Source: Marinobacterium weihaiense (GTDB lineage Bacteria; Pseudomonadota; Gammaproteobacteria; Pseudomonadales; Balneatricaceae). Taken from it: DNA of 64,000 nt. The stretch covers positions 1-64,000 of the forward strand of contig NZ_JAHQZT010000001.1 of the NCBI RefSeq assembly GCF_019061305.1, written 5' to 3'. A program made the position numbers and the translations under genes. Below, in pieces: positions 25,421 through 32,914 of the stretch; within the stretch, counting starts at the first letter, position 1; each line of letters opens with the position of its first letter. The notes beneath the pieces were generated by a model, which was not told the origin of the DNA, did no database searches, and was given only the letters and a program-made list of their open reading frames with translations.

Positions 25421-26695
25421 CTATAGGTCACCAAGGGCAAACCCTCGCAGGCAACGCAAGCCAGCCGAGTCTTCCAGAGGCCCCTTCAGACAGATCTGCC
25501 TGGCTTTGGGCTTCAATGCTACCGTGGGATCATCCGGATAATACGGATTGATCCAGTGACGTCCCGGGGCCGTTGGGGAGGGCGGGTTGATGGCATTGAA
25601 CAGCTGAATCTTGCTGTCCAGGTCATGCAGCCTGGCGGCGTATACCCACATGTCAGGCGTGGCAACTCGGTTAAGCACTGTTCCCAGGGGGTTACGGACC
25701 CAATGCGCTTGTGGGCCAGGTCGGTTCTTGGCTGTTACAAATGCAACAAACTCGGCAGGGGATATTTCAGAGGCTGCAATGGGGTATTGGTAAACCGATA
25801 GCGCGGCATTGACAGTCAAGCCGGGTTTGAACAGTAATCTGGATAGCCAGGCTGGCATGGGGTGTTCGGAATCCAGCAGGTCCGGTTGACCGGACATGGT
25901 AAAAAGACCGTTGGATAACAGGGCAAATTCACGTGCCATGGCCATACGGAGACTTTTTTCTTTCAGACTGAGCGGGGCAAGTGGCTGGGCCGGAGATAGT
26001 TGAAAATGCTGCTGTAAAGCATTCAATAGATCGATCTGGTCGGACAGCAGACTGACGGCAACCATTTTGCCGATCATATGGCTTTCACGCGCAAGAAACT
26101 GTCGCATATGTTGCATATCGTCCAACACTGCAGCGCGTGCCCGGTGAGCTTGGCCATTTTGCGCCAGGCGGATAATGCTGCGAAGTGAAACTCTGCCAGC
26201 TGCCACCAGGTGCGGATAGGGCGGGAGAGGTTCTTCAAGGCTTGCGGTTGTCAGAACACGATAATCTCGTAGCGCATGGAACCGGCGCCAGCGAGACAAC
26301 AGCTCGGATTCGGCAGGCGTCAGTGATGATTCGATAGCATGCAGCTCAAACAGGGATTTCAAGCAACCGGGGGTTTTAAAATGGCAAAACGCAGGTCCTT
26401 GTGGCAAGGGTATCCCGTCGTTAGGCAGTGCAGGTTGGAAAATGTCTGTTGTGTTTTCGGTTTGCTGTTCGTGCAGCTGCTCGCGCACGAGCACTTTCTG
26501 GCCGGCCACCTCCGGCGAATGATCCAAACGAGTATCAAAGCCCATCAGGTACACAAAAGCACGGCTTTGATCAGAGGGCTCTGCAAGCATCAGCAGCGAT
26601 CGTGCGTCTGGTGAAAGATCGGGATCTTGGGTCAGGGTAGCGGCACTGATGACAAGCAGGCTTGCAACGAGCAATACCAGGAAAAACCGAGGCAT
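25421..26695 (-). CDS. Unrecognised exported protein
   Basis: A 424-residue protein. It starts with a hydrophobic signal-like segment (MPRFFLVLLVASLLVISAAT) and is probably periplasmic or membrane-anchored. No domain recognised. Visible features are two cysteines near the N-terminal third (CHFKTPGC), a helical middle and a C-terminal pair of cysteines in CLKGPLEDSAGLRCLRG, which may form disulfides. It lies downstream of a 160-residue exported protein on the same strand and before the SWIM operon. A link to that operon is not shown. A pilus- or lipoprotein-related role would be a guess. Confidence 0.6.
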   Translation of the reverse strand: MPRFFLVLLVASLLVISAATLTQDPDLSPDARSLLMLAEPSDQSRAFVYLMGFDTRLDHSPEVAGQKVLVREQLHEQQTENTTDIFQPALPNDGIPLPQGPAFCHFKTPGCLKSLFELHAIESSLTPAESELLSRWRRFHALRDYRVLTTASLEEPLPPYPHLVAAGRVSLRSIIRLAQNGQAHRARAAVLDDMQHMRQFLARESHMIGKMVAVSLLSDQIDLLNALQQHFQLSPAQPLAPLSLKEKSLRMAMAREFALLSNGLFTMSGQPDLLDSEHPMPAWLSRLLFKPGLTVNAALSVYQYPIAASEISPAEFVAFVTAKNRPGPQAHWVRNPLGTVLNRVATPDMWVYAARLHDLDSKIQLFNAINPPSPTAPGRHWINPYYPDDPTVALKPKARQICLKGPLEDSAGLRCLRGFALGDL

Positions 26696-26711
26696 ATAAG
26701 GAACCGGGATG

Positions 26712-26737
26712 AACCGGCTGCTGGTAAACAGCCGGTT
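26712..26737 (-). terminator. Hairpin after the 160-residue exported protein gene
   Basis: AACCGGCTG and CAGCCGGTT form a perfect 9-bp stem with an 8-base loop in the 49-base gap between two minus-strand genes. There is no T run, so it may act as a processing or attenuation hairpin rather than a terminator. Confidence 0.45.
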
Positions 26738-26744
26738 GCGGGTG

Positions 26745-27227
26745 TTAGAATAGGTTGATCAAACGTGCCCGGAAATCGCTTGCGGTGCGCGTCATGTACC
26801 AGCCATTTTCAATCGTCAGCGTGCTACCGTCCAGGCTAAACGCCGATTTATAGTCATCGAATTTCGGCTTGGGCTGTACCTGAATCATGCTGATCTCTGC
26901 AATGGCGGCTTTGTAGTCGGCATCATCGCTGCAGATTTTACCCAGCGCTTCCATGCTTGCAGCCGTACGATCACCCAGCTGAGCGTAAACCCAGTCGAGG
27001 CGCATGCCTTTGTCTTTGATAATGTCAGCATTCTGCTCCGCTGCGCCATCAACGCCCGCCCAGTCAACATTGACCGACAGCTCGGCGTTGCCGCATGCCG
27101 ATTTCATGCTTTCCACGGCTGTGCTGATATTTTCTTCAGCTGCGCGCTGAGCCTTTTTTTCCTTGACGCCGGCCTGAGCGTTGGCGGCGAGAACGGCGAG
27201 ACAGGCACAAGCAATTGCTTTTTTCAT
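26745..27227 (-). CDS. Unrecognised small periplasmic protein
   Basis: A 160-residue protein. A clear signal peptide (MKKAIACACLAVLAANAQAG, cleavage likely after AQA) is followed by a lysine-rich helix. Two cysteines remain in the mature part (SACGNAEL and KICSDDADY) and could form a disulfide. No family recognised. A good ribosome site (GGAGGA) lies just upstream of ATG 27227. The region upstream is AT-rich, unlike the flanking genes, and must hold the promoter. Together with the following exported protein it may form a small unit of unknown function. Confidence 0.65.
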   Translation of the reverse strand: MKKAIACACLAVLAANAQAGVKEKKAQRAAEENISTAVESMKSACGNAELSVNVDWAGVDGAAEQNADIIKDKGMRLDWVYAQLGDRTAASMEALGKICSDDADYKAAIAEISMIQVQPKPKFDDYKSAFSLDGSTLTIENGWYMTRTASDFRARLINLF

Positions 27228-28013
27228 CTTTCCTCCATGAAGTGTATCTTAATTAAAACAAAAACAGGCATTATTACATCAGGTTGAATGGAATGTCCTG
27301 AATTCTGCTACAGAATTTCATATTCAACTTTAAAAATCAGGCAAACAATTACATGACTTGTCGTGAAAATCAATATTGAACAAAATTTTAATGGTTGTGT
27401 GTTACACCCATATTATGAACAGCGGCTTAACTTTTAAACCAATCGTTGGTAATTATTAAAAATTAAATTCTTTATTTTATTATGCGCAGATAGGTCGTTA
27501 AAAATTATATTTTGGCTGTTGAATTCATACTATCTATTTAATGGTTGTTGGCGTTCAAATTATATGCGGCTATCAGAGTGGAAATAAAAATGGCAGGGTT
27601 TTATATTGTTAATTGTGCGGTCAAGAATGATGAAGTTGAATTCGCGCATACCTTCTGATGGTTAAAAATGATAGTGGATATGAAAATAAAGCCACTAGGT
27701 GGCGAGTGATAAGTTGTGCGCCTTCAATAATTCAGGAAAGAGATAAGAGAGATGATTTGCTATAAATTATAGAAGTTGAGCATATAGATCCTATAGCTCT
27801 CAATAGAGGTACAGCGTAAACCTGAAGTAAAGGCTATTTTGTGCGATTCAAGAGGGCAGTGTTACGTCGCTGGTGAGGGCTGGGAAGAGGCCCCGGGGTT
27901 AGCGACACGCGCCTGCCAGCAAGCCCTGTTCCAGCAGGTTAAACAGGCGCATGTCACAGTCATGACCATGTATCGGGACCCCAAAGCCAAAGGCTGGTTC
28001 ACGATAGGCTGGT
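27228..28013. other. AT-rich, gene-poor stretch
   Basis: About 600 bases (27228-27838) are far richer in A and T than anything around them. No intact gene is seen; a decayed frame lies at 27590-27833. GC content returns to normal after about 27840, where a short plus-strand frame (27839-28054) overlaps the convergent gene and has no recognisable product. The stretch looks like a remnant of acquired DNA. Confidence 0.5.
27590..27833 (+). pseudogene. Decayed reading frame in the AT-rich stretch
   Basis: From ATG 27590 the frame reads MAGFYIVNCAVKNDEVEFAH then TF and stop. Shifting frame at the TGATG overlap (27656-27660) continues as MVKNDSGYENKATRWRVISC through QERDKRDDLL and a stop, after which the same frame gives IIEVEHIDPIALNRG. 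One frameshift and one stop would restore a protein of about 75 residues. I do not recognise it; its size and setting would suit a toxin-immunity or phage-derived gene, which is speculation. Confidence 0.35.
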
Positions 28014-29090
28014 CTACACAGCGGTGTGCGAATGCCCGTGTGCGTCCAGCGTAATGCCACTGCAAAGCTGGTGCGTCAGCGCCTGTGCTGAAACGGCCTT
28101 GCAGCCCTCGGTGTTTTGTCCGGCCCAGAGGGGAGTGAAATCCCCTTTTCCAAGACGTTCAGCTTGTGCTCTCAGGGAGGCAGATGCGGCGGTTGAAAGC
28201 GGGAAGGGTGGAGCATCGGGGGCGATCGGGCCCTGTTCGCGGATGATGCGATTGACGATGCCGCGAGCCGGTCGGCCGCTGAAGATGTTGGTCAAGGCCG
28301 TGTGCCGAGCAGCATCGCTTTGCAGGGCGGCACGATGCACCGCTGAGGTTTTGGCCTCGTGGCACAACAGATATGCCGTGCCGACCTGGACGCCGGCCGC
28401 ACCCAGCAACAGGGCGGCTTTGACACCCCTGGCATCCGCAATGCCTCCTGCGGCAATGACCGGAACCGAAACAGCCGCAACGATTTGCGGCAGTAGCGCC
28501 AAGAGGCCCGTTTGAGTTGTGATGTCATCAGACAGAAACATGCCGCGATGCCCACCCGCTTCCAGTCCCTGGGCAATGATGGCGTCAACCCCCTGTTGTT
28601 CCAGCCAGAGCGCTTCCTCAACCGTCGTGGCCGATGAAAGCACCCTGGCACCACTGTCCCGCACTTGTTGCAATAGCTGCTGATCGGGCAATCCGAAGTG
28701 AAAGCTGACCACCTCCGGTTTCACCGCACTCACCACATCGGCCATGGCCTGGTTGAATGGCTGGCGGCCAGGCCCCGCAGGTGCGCCGGGTATCTCAACG
28801 CCGAGTTCATCATAATAGGGTCGAAACCGCTCAAGCCAGGTCTGCTGGATGACCGGATCAGTGTCGGGTTGCCGGTGGCTGAAGAAGTTCAGGTTGATGG
28901 GCCCGGAAGTGTGCTGACGAGCCTTGAGCACGGCATCTTGAACGCCTTCGGGCGTCAACATTGCGCAGGGAATGGAGCCCAGTCCCCCGGCCACGGACAC
29001 GGCGGCGGCCAGTTCCCAATCCTGCACCCCGGCCATCGGGGCTTGGATAACGGGATATCGAACATTGAGCAGTGCAGTTATTGCGGTCAT
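28014..29090 (-). CDS. Nitronate monooxygenase-like FMN protein (2-nitropropane dioxygenase family)
   Basis: A 358-residue TIM-barrel flavoprotein. YPVIQAPMAGVQDWELAAAV opens the barrel; QGLEAGGHRGMFL holds the conserved Gly-Gly-His; VPVIAAGGIADARGVKAAL and GVQVGTAYLLCHEAKTS complete the FMN phosphate site. This is the class I nitronate monooxygenase pattern, which detoxifies propionate 3-nitronate. It differs from the IpdC-like paralogue at 16578. An MFS transporter gene lies 13 bases upstream on the same strand and a LysR-type regulator diverges from that, suggesting a small detoxification unit. Confidence 0.85.
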   Translation of the reverse strand: MTAITALLNVRYPVIQAPMAGVQDWELAAAVSVAGGLGSIPCAMLTPEGVQDAVLKARQHTSGPINLNFFSHRQPDTDPVIQQTWLERFRPYYDELGVEIPGAPAGPGRQPFNQAMADVVSAVKPEVVSFHFGLPDQQLLQQVRDSGARVLSSATTVEEALWLEQQGVDAIIAQGLEAGGHRGMFLSDDITTQTGLLALLPQIVAAVSVPVIAAGGIADARGVKAALLLGAAGVQVGTAYLLCHEAKTSAVHRAALQSDAARHTALTNIFSGRPARGIVNRIIREQGPIAPDAPPFPLSTAASASLRAQAERLGKGDFTPLWAGQNTEGCKAVSAQALTHQLCSGITLDAHGHSHTAV

Positions 29091-29103
29091 GTAAACTCCA
29101 AAA

Positions 29104-30294
29104 TCAGGATGTTGCGCAGTTGAGGCGTTTTAGCCAGCAGGTTGTCAGGGTCAGCAGGCAGGATGCGATGATGCATCCCATTTCCAGTGCCGCTAGGCCG
29201 AAGGTGTTCAGATGTTCAAGCTGCTGGACCAGTATGGGTCCGGCAATCTGGCTCGATGCAAAGCCTGCGGTCATCAGGCCCAGCAAGGGGGTCGGGTTGT
29301 CCGGCTCCCGTTCACGTGCCAGCTGCAGCCCGGCCAAGGTTGCGAGCATGAACGTGCCGCCAACCAGCAAAGCCGAAAGGGCCAGGCATTCCAGCCGCTG
29401 GCCGAAGGCCGGGATCAGCACGCCAACGGCCATTACACCCTGTGCCGTTGCCCAGGTGCGTTGATGAGACCAGTGACGACATTTGAAAGCGACCAGGGCA
29501 ACCGATAGCAATGCCGCCAGGCCAAAGATTGGCCAAGCAAGGCCAAATAGGTGCGGATTGTCGATTTGCTGCTGTGCCAGGGCAGGCAAGTAGGTTGCAG
29601 GGATGATATAGCCAAAGCCCGAGAGGGCGTAACAGCCGATCAGCGGCCAATGGCGCGCGTTTGGTGTCAGGTTACGCTGTACGTGGCGACCGGTTTCGCC
29701 GGACAGGTATCGGACCTCGGGCTGGCACAGGGGAAGCACGCTCAGTAACAGCGCCAGCAACCCCAGCATGATCCATGCATCGGTGGCAAACAGTGAGCCA
29801 CTCAGCCATGTCAGCGTGCCGGTCAGCGCAATGCCTGCGCCAACACCGGTGTAGATCCAGCTGCCATGATGACGCTTATCGATGTGTGTCAGCGCATTCA
29901 GGCACCAACTGCTGGTGCAGACCAGCACCCAGGCGCTGAGCAGGCCACAGCCAAACCTCAGGGCGATGCCCGCCTGGGCGAGTTGCGGTATATCAAGTAT
30001 CCCTGTACTCAGAGTCATCAGCGCGATGCCCAGCAAACCGGCCTTGAGTCCGATCAGGGGATGGCGCTGAAGCCAGAATGCGCTGAGGGCGCCCATCAGA
30101 TAGCCCAGGTAATTGGCACTGGCCCAGCCGTATACGCTGGTGGTGTCCAGGAGGCCATCCCTGAGCATGAGCGGCAGCAGCGGCGTGAAAGCAAAACGGC
30201 CAACGCCCATGGCAACGGCCAGGGCCAGGGCGCCTGTCAGCACCAGTCGCAATGGCGTATAAGGGGGCGCAGCAAGTCGAGTCGTTTGATTCAT
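29104..30294 (-). CDS. MFS transporter, YbfB/YjiJ family
   Basis: A 396-residue membrane protein with about 12 predicted helices. The N-terminal ALALAVAMGVGRFAFTPLLP is the YbfB/YjiJ family hallmark, followed by YGWASANYLGYLMGALSAFW. Substrate unknown; probably an exporter in the inner membrane. ATG 30294 gives the normal family N-terminus; ATGs at 30303 and 30351 are further in-frame choices, and the most distal would leave only 8 bases to the divergent LysR gene. It is probably cotranscribed with the nitronate monooxygenase-like gene. Confidence 0.85.
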   Translation of the reverse strand: MNQTTRLAAPPYTPLRLVLTGALALAVAMGVGRFAFTPLLPLMLRDGLLDTTSVYGWASANYLGYLMGALSAFWLQRHPLIGLKAGLLGIALMTLSTGILDIPQLAQAGIALRFGCGLLSAWVLVCTSSWCLNALTHIDKRHHGSWIYTGVGAGIALTGTLTWLSGSLFATDAWIMLGLLALLLSVLPLCQPEVRYLSGETGRHVQRNLTPNARHWPLIGCYALSGFGYIIPATYLPALAQQQIDNPHLFGLAWPIFGLAALLSVALVAFKCRHWSHQRTWATAQGVMAVGVLIPAFGQRLECLALSALLVGGTFMLATLAGLQLAREREPDNPTPLLGLMTAGFASSQIAGPILVQQLEHLNTFGLAALEMGCIIASCLLTLTTCWLKRLNCATS

Positions 30295-30359
30295 GCTCGC
30301 CATTAGAAAGAATCCGGATATAATTAAAAAGTGAATAATATGTAGAGTCAATTCTCATA

Positions 30360-31196
30360 ATGAGAACAATAACGATCGAAGATCTTGAAATATTTCAACG
30401 TGTTGCCCGTGGCGGGGGCATTCTGCGTGCCGCTGAAGCCCTGCACCGTGTGCTGTCCAACATCACCACCCGCATCAAGCGCTTCGAAGCCAGGCTGGGG
30501 CAGAAGCTGTTTCGGCGCCAGGGGCGCGGGCTGGTGCTCACCGAGGCCGGCCGGAAGCTGCTGGTGCATGCGGATGCTTTGCTGCAGTTGGCCGATGAAG
30601 TGGAAGCGGACATGTGTGGTGGACGTGTATCCGGGCGGTTGAGTCTGGGCTCGCTTGAAAGTGCGGCGGCGGCCTATCATGGCCGTTTCGATGATATTGC
30701 CGTTGAATTGAAGACCGGCAGTACCGGTGTGCTGCTGGATCTGTTGTACCGGAGTGAAATCGAAGCGGCGTTCGTGTCTGAGCCGTTTGATGGCGCAGGG
30801 CTGGATGGCCAACCGGTATTCGAGGAAAAACTTGTGTTGATCACGGGGTTGGGCTGGCCGCCGGTGTCAACGCCTGATGATTTAAGCGGACGGGCGCTGG
30901 TGGCTTTTCCACACGGTTGCTCCTACCGCCGTCGCTTGACTGAATGGCTGGCCTCGGCCGGCGTATCACCGCCGCGTTTCATGGATCTGAGTTCCTATCA
31001 TGCCATCATCGCCTGTGTGGCTGCCGGTGCAGGGGCGGCCATTGTGCCGGAATCCGTATTGGCACTGGCCGATAGTACCGGCGTGCAGTGTCATGAACTA
31101 CCGCATGAAGTGGCTCGAAACCACACGCATCTGGTTTGGCGCGGGGCGCCGAGTCGTTCGCTGCAAGCGCTGATATCCATGGTGTCCGGCACCTGA
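30360..31196 (+). CDS. LysR-family transcriptional regulator
   Basis: A 278-residue regulator. The winged HTH occupies residues 1-65 (IEDLEIFQRVARGGGILRAA, then LSNITTRIKRFEARLGQKLF). The effector-binding half follows, with the conserved LVAFPHGCSYRRRLTEWL and a late VAAGAGAAIVPESVL. It diverges from the MFS/nitronate monooxygenase-like pair and probably controls it through the shared intergenic region at 30295-30359. The effector is unknown. Confidence 0.88.
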   Translation: MRTITIEDLEIFQRVARGGGILRAAEALHRVLSNITTRIKRFEARLGQKLFRRQGRGLVLTEAGRKLLVHADALLQLADEVEADMCGGRVSGRLSLGSLESAAAAYHGRFDDIAVELKTGSTGVLLDLLYRSEIEAAFVSEPFDGAGLDGQPVFEEKLVLITGLGWPPVSTPDDLSGRALVAFPHGCSYRRRLTEWLASAGVSPPRFMDLSSYHAIIACVAAGAGAAIVPESVLALADSTGVQCHELPHEVARNHTHLVWRGAPSRSLQALISMVSGT

Positions 31197-31205
31197 AAGC
31201 GTGCC

Positions 31206-31246
31206 GGGCAACAACAGCACCTGTGAAGCGCCGTGTGTTGTTGCCC
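31206..31246. terminator. Long hairpin between convergent genes
   Basis: GGGCAACAACA and TGTTGTTGCCC form a perfect 11-bp stem, and a further CAC/GTG can pair inside the 19-base loop. It fills the gap between the LysR gene and the convergent DUF4399 gene. It has no T run but its place suggests a two-way terminator. Confidence 0.5.
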
Positions 31247-31260
31247 TCGGCCGAGAGGGA

Positions 31261-31680
31261 TCATTCAACCTGGATAGTGATCACCTCGGACATGACGGGC
31301 GGGTGATGCGGTGCATGTCCCATATCCCCCAGAATCAGCTGCAGGGTATGTTGACCCGCTGGCAGCGTTACCATGGTTTCCGTTTGTCCACCGCCAAAGT
31401 GCATCACTTCTTGCCCCATGGCCTTGCCAGACATCGGCATCTCTTTGCCATCGATCATCAGGTGATGGTGGCCGGTGTTGGCCTTGTCCATCCCGGCGGG
31501 CGCAACGCCCATGCCACTGAGTCCAAACTGGACCTTGAACGTTTGCGGGACAGTAGCACCGTCCTCGGGGGTAATAAAATAGACTTTGGCATCGGCAGGA
31601 GCGGGTGTGGCGGTTTCAGCAGCGAATACACCTTGCGCAAGCAGGGCGCTGAAACAGAACACTAATATTGACTTGAGCAT
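31261..31680 (-). CDS. DUF4399-type periplasmic protein
   Basis: A 139-residue protein with a signal peptide (MLKSILVFCFSALLAQGVFA). The mature part has the DUF4399 pattern: VYFITPEDGATVPQTFKVQF, GHHHLMIDG and HTLQLILGDMGHAPHHPPV, rich in His and Met, as in proteins that may bind metal. ATG 31680 has GGGGA 8 bases upstream and gives a normal signal peptide, so longer upstream starts are rejected. Exact role unknown; a copper or other metal contact is possible from the His/Met content only. Confidence 0.8.
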   Translation of the reverse strand: MLKSILVFCFSALLAQGVFAAETATPAPADAKVYFITPEDGATVPQTFKVQFGLSGMGVAPAGMDKANTGHHHLMIDGKEMPMSGKAMGQEVMHFGGGQTETMVTLPAGQHTLQLILGDMGHAPHHPPVMSEVITIQVE

Positions 31681-31836
31681 CTGAATTCCCCTTTCGGTTG
31701 AGGGCCAGTGCCGCGGGCGTGCAGGACGCGCTAATTCCGTAACAGCAGGCCAATACACCCAACAGCATAGTTGATCCATTCGGAAAGGCCTTTTATCGGC
31801 CAGATGCCGATTGCTTGGCGCCGGAGGCCAATCGCC

Positions 31837-32775
31837 TCATTCGACTGCTTTCACCCAGGCCGGCAAGCGGATCTGGGCCAGATGCTGACGCAGGGTCTGC
31901 AGCAGTGCCGCAGCGGCGGGACTCAGCGCACGGCCCCGGCGGGTAATGATGCAGATTTCGCGCTCGATCACCGGTGTCTCCAGCGGGATAAAGCTCAGTC
32001 CGGCAAAGGAATGCACATCGGCGGCCAGCGCCGGCAGCAGAGTCACCCCCAGCCCCTGACTGATCAGCGCCGCCATGCCGGCGGGATTGGATACCTCGAT
32101 CTGGACCTGGTCCAGCCGTGTCGGGATCTGCCCGCGTTGACTGAAACGGGTCAATTGGGCACGAATGCCGGTGTCGTCCGACAGTAATAGCAGATTGTCT
32201 TCCGGTACCTGCTGCCAGAGAACCGACTCGCGTCCGGCTAGGGGGTGATCGCTGGGCACCACCAGTCCATAGCGATCACGCAGCAGCGGGGCATAGGCCA
32301 GTTCCGGCTGCTGAGAGTGGTTGCCGGCCAGGGCGAAATCGACCTCGTTGTTCAACACCCGCTGCTCCAGGCTGCCGGCACTTTCATCCCGAATGGTCAC
32401 CTGCATCGAGGGATACTGGTGCCGAAACTCGGCCAGGGCGCTGGGCAGCAGGCGGGTCACTACCGAGGGTGAACCGGCCACGCTGACATGGCCCTGCTGC
32501 AGCTGGGCGCGGGCGCGCAGATCGGTCATGGCGGCAGTAAAGTCGGAGTGCAGTCGTTCGGCCACCGGCAGGAAGCGTTCGCCTTCGGTGCTGAGCACGA
32601 CGCTGCGCGTGGTGCGGTCAAACAGGGTCAGGCCGGCATCCTGCTCCAGCTGCTTGATGGTGGTGGTCAGGGCCGACTGTGTCAGATGCAGCCGCTCGGC
32701 GGCCCGGGTGAAACTGCCGCAACGAGCGACTTCTATAAAGGCTTGCAGGTGGCGAATGCCAATGGCGCTGCTCAT
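31837..32775 (-). CDS. LysR-family transcriptional regulator
   Basis: A 312-residue regulator. The N-terminal winged HTH is textbook LysR (IRHLQAFIEVARCGSFTRAA, then LHLTQSALTTTIKQLEQDAG, then LTLFDRTTRSVVLSTEG). The effector domain follows, with GLGVTLLPALAADV near the end. It diverges from ydiJ, with 139 bases between the starts, and a palindrome at 32812-32825 is a good operator candidate. Inference: it controls ydiJ and possibly rraA, responding to a hydroxy- or keto-acid. Confidence 0.9.
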   Translation of the reverse strand: MSSAIGIRHLQAFIEVARCGSFTRAAERLHLTQSALTTTIKQLEQDAGLTLFDRTTRSVVLSTEGERFLPVAERLHSDFTAAMTDLRARAQLQQGHVSVAGSPSVVTRLLPSALAEFRHQYPSMQVTIRDESAGSLEQRVLNNEVDFALAGNHSQQPELAYAPLLRDRYGLVVPSDHPLAGRESVLWQQVPEDNLLLLSDDTGIRAQLTRFSQRGQIPTRLDQVQIEVSNPAGMAALISQGLGVTLLPALAADVHSFAGLSFIPLETPVIEREICIITRRGRALSPAAAALLQTLRQHLAQIRLPAWVKAVE

Positions 32776-32811
32776 AATTTATCAGTATTTATTGTTAATT
32801 AATAGAATTTA

Positions 32812-32825
32812 ATCATTTGAATGAT
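32812..32825. promoter_or_regulatory. Palindrome between the LysR gene and ydiJ
   Basis: ATCATTTGAATGAT is an inverted repeat with 6-base arms and contains a T-N11-A pattern as LysR sites do. ATGCGTTTTGCGCAT, a second inverted repeat, follows at 32828-32842. TATAGA near 32866 could be the ydiJ -10. Confidence 0.45.
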
Positions 32826-32914
32826 AAATGCGTTTTGCGCATCATTACTAGTCAAAATACACGTGTATAGATTTGCACCCTGAGCCGCCACGGTCAGCCA
32901 GCATCGGAGAGCCT

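Noticed and set aside
27839-28054. 71-codon plus-strand frame after the AT-rich stretch
   Set aside because: No recognisable product, no clear ribosome site, and it runs into the 3' end of the convergent nitronate monooxygenase-like gene. Kept only as a comment.
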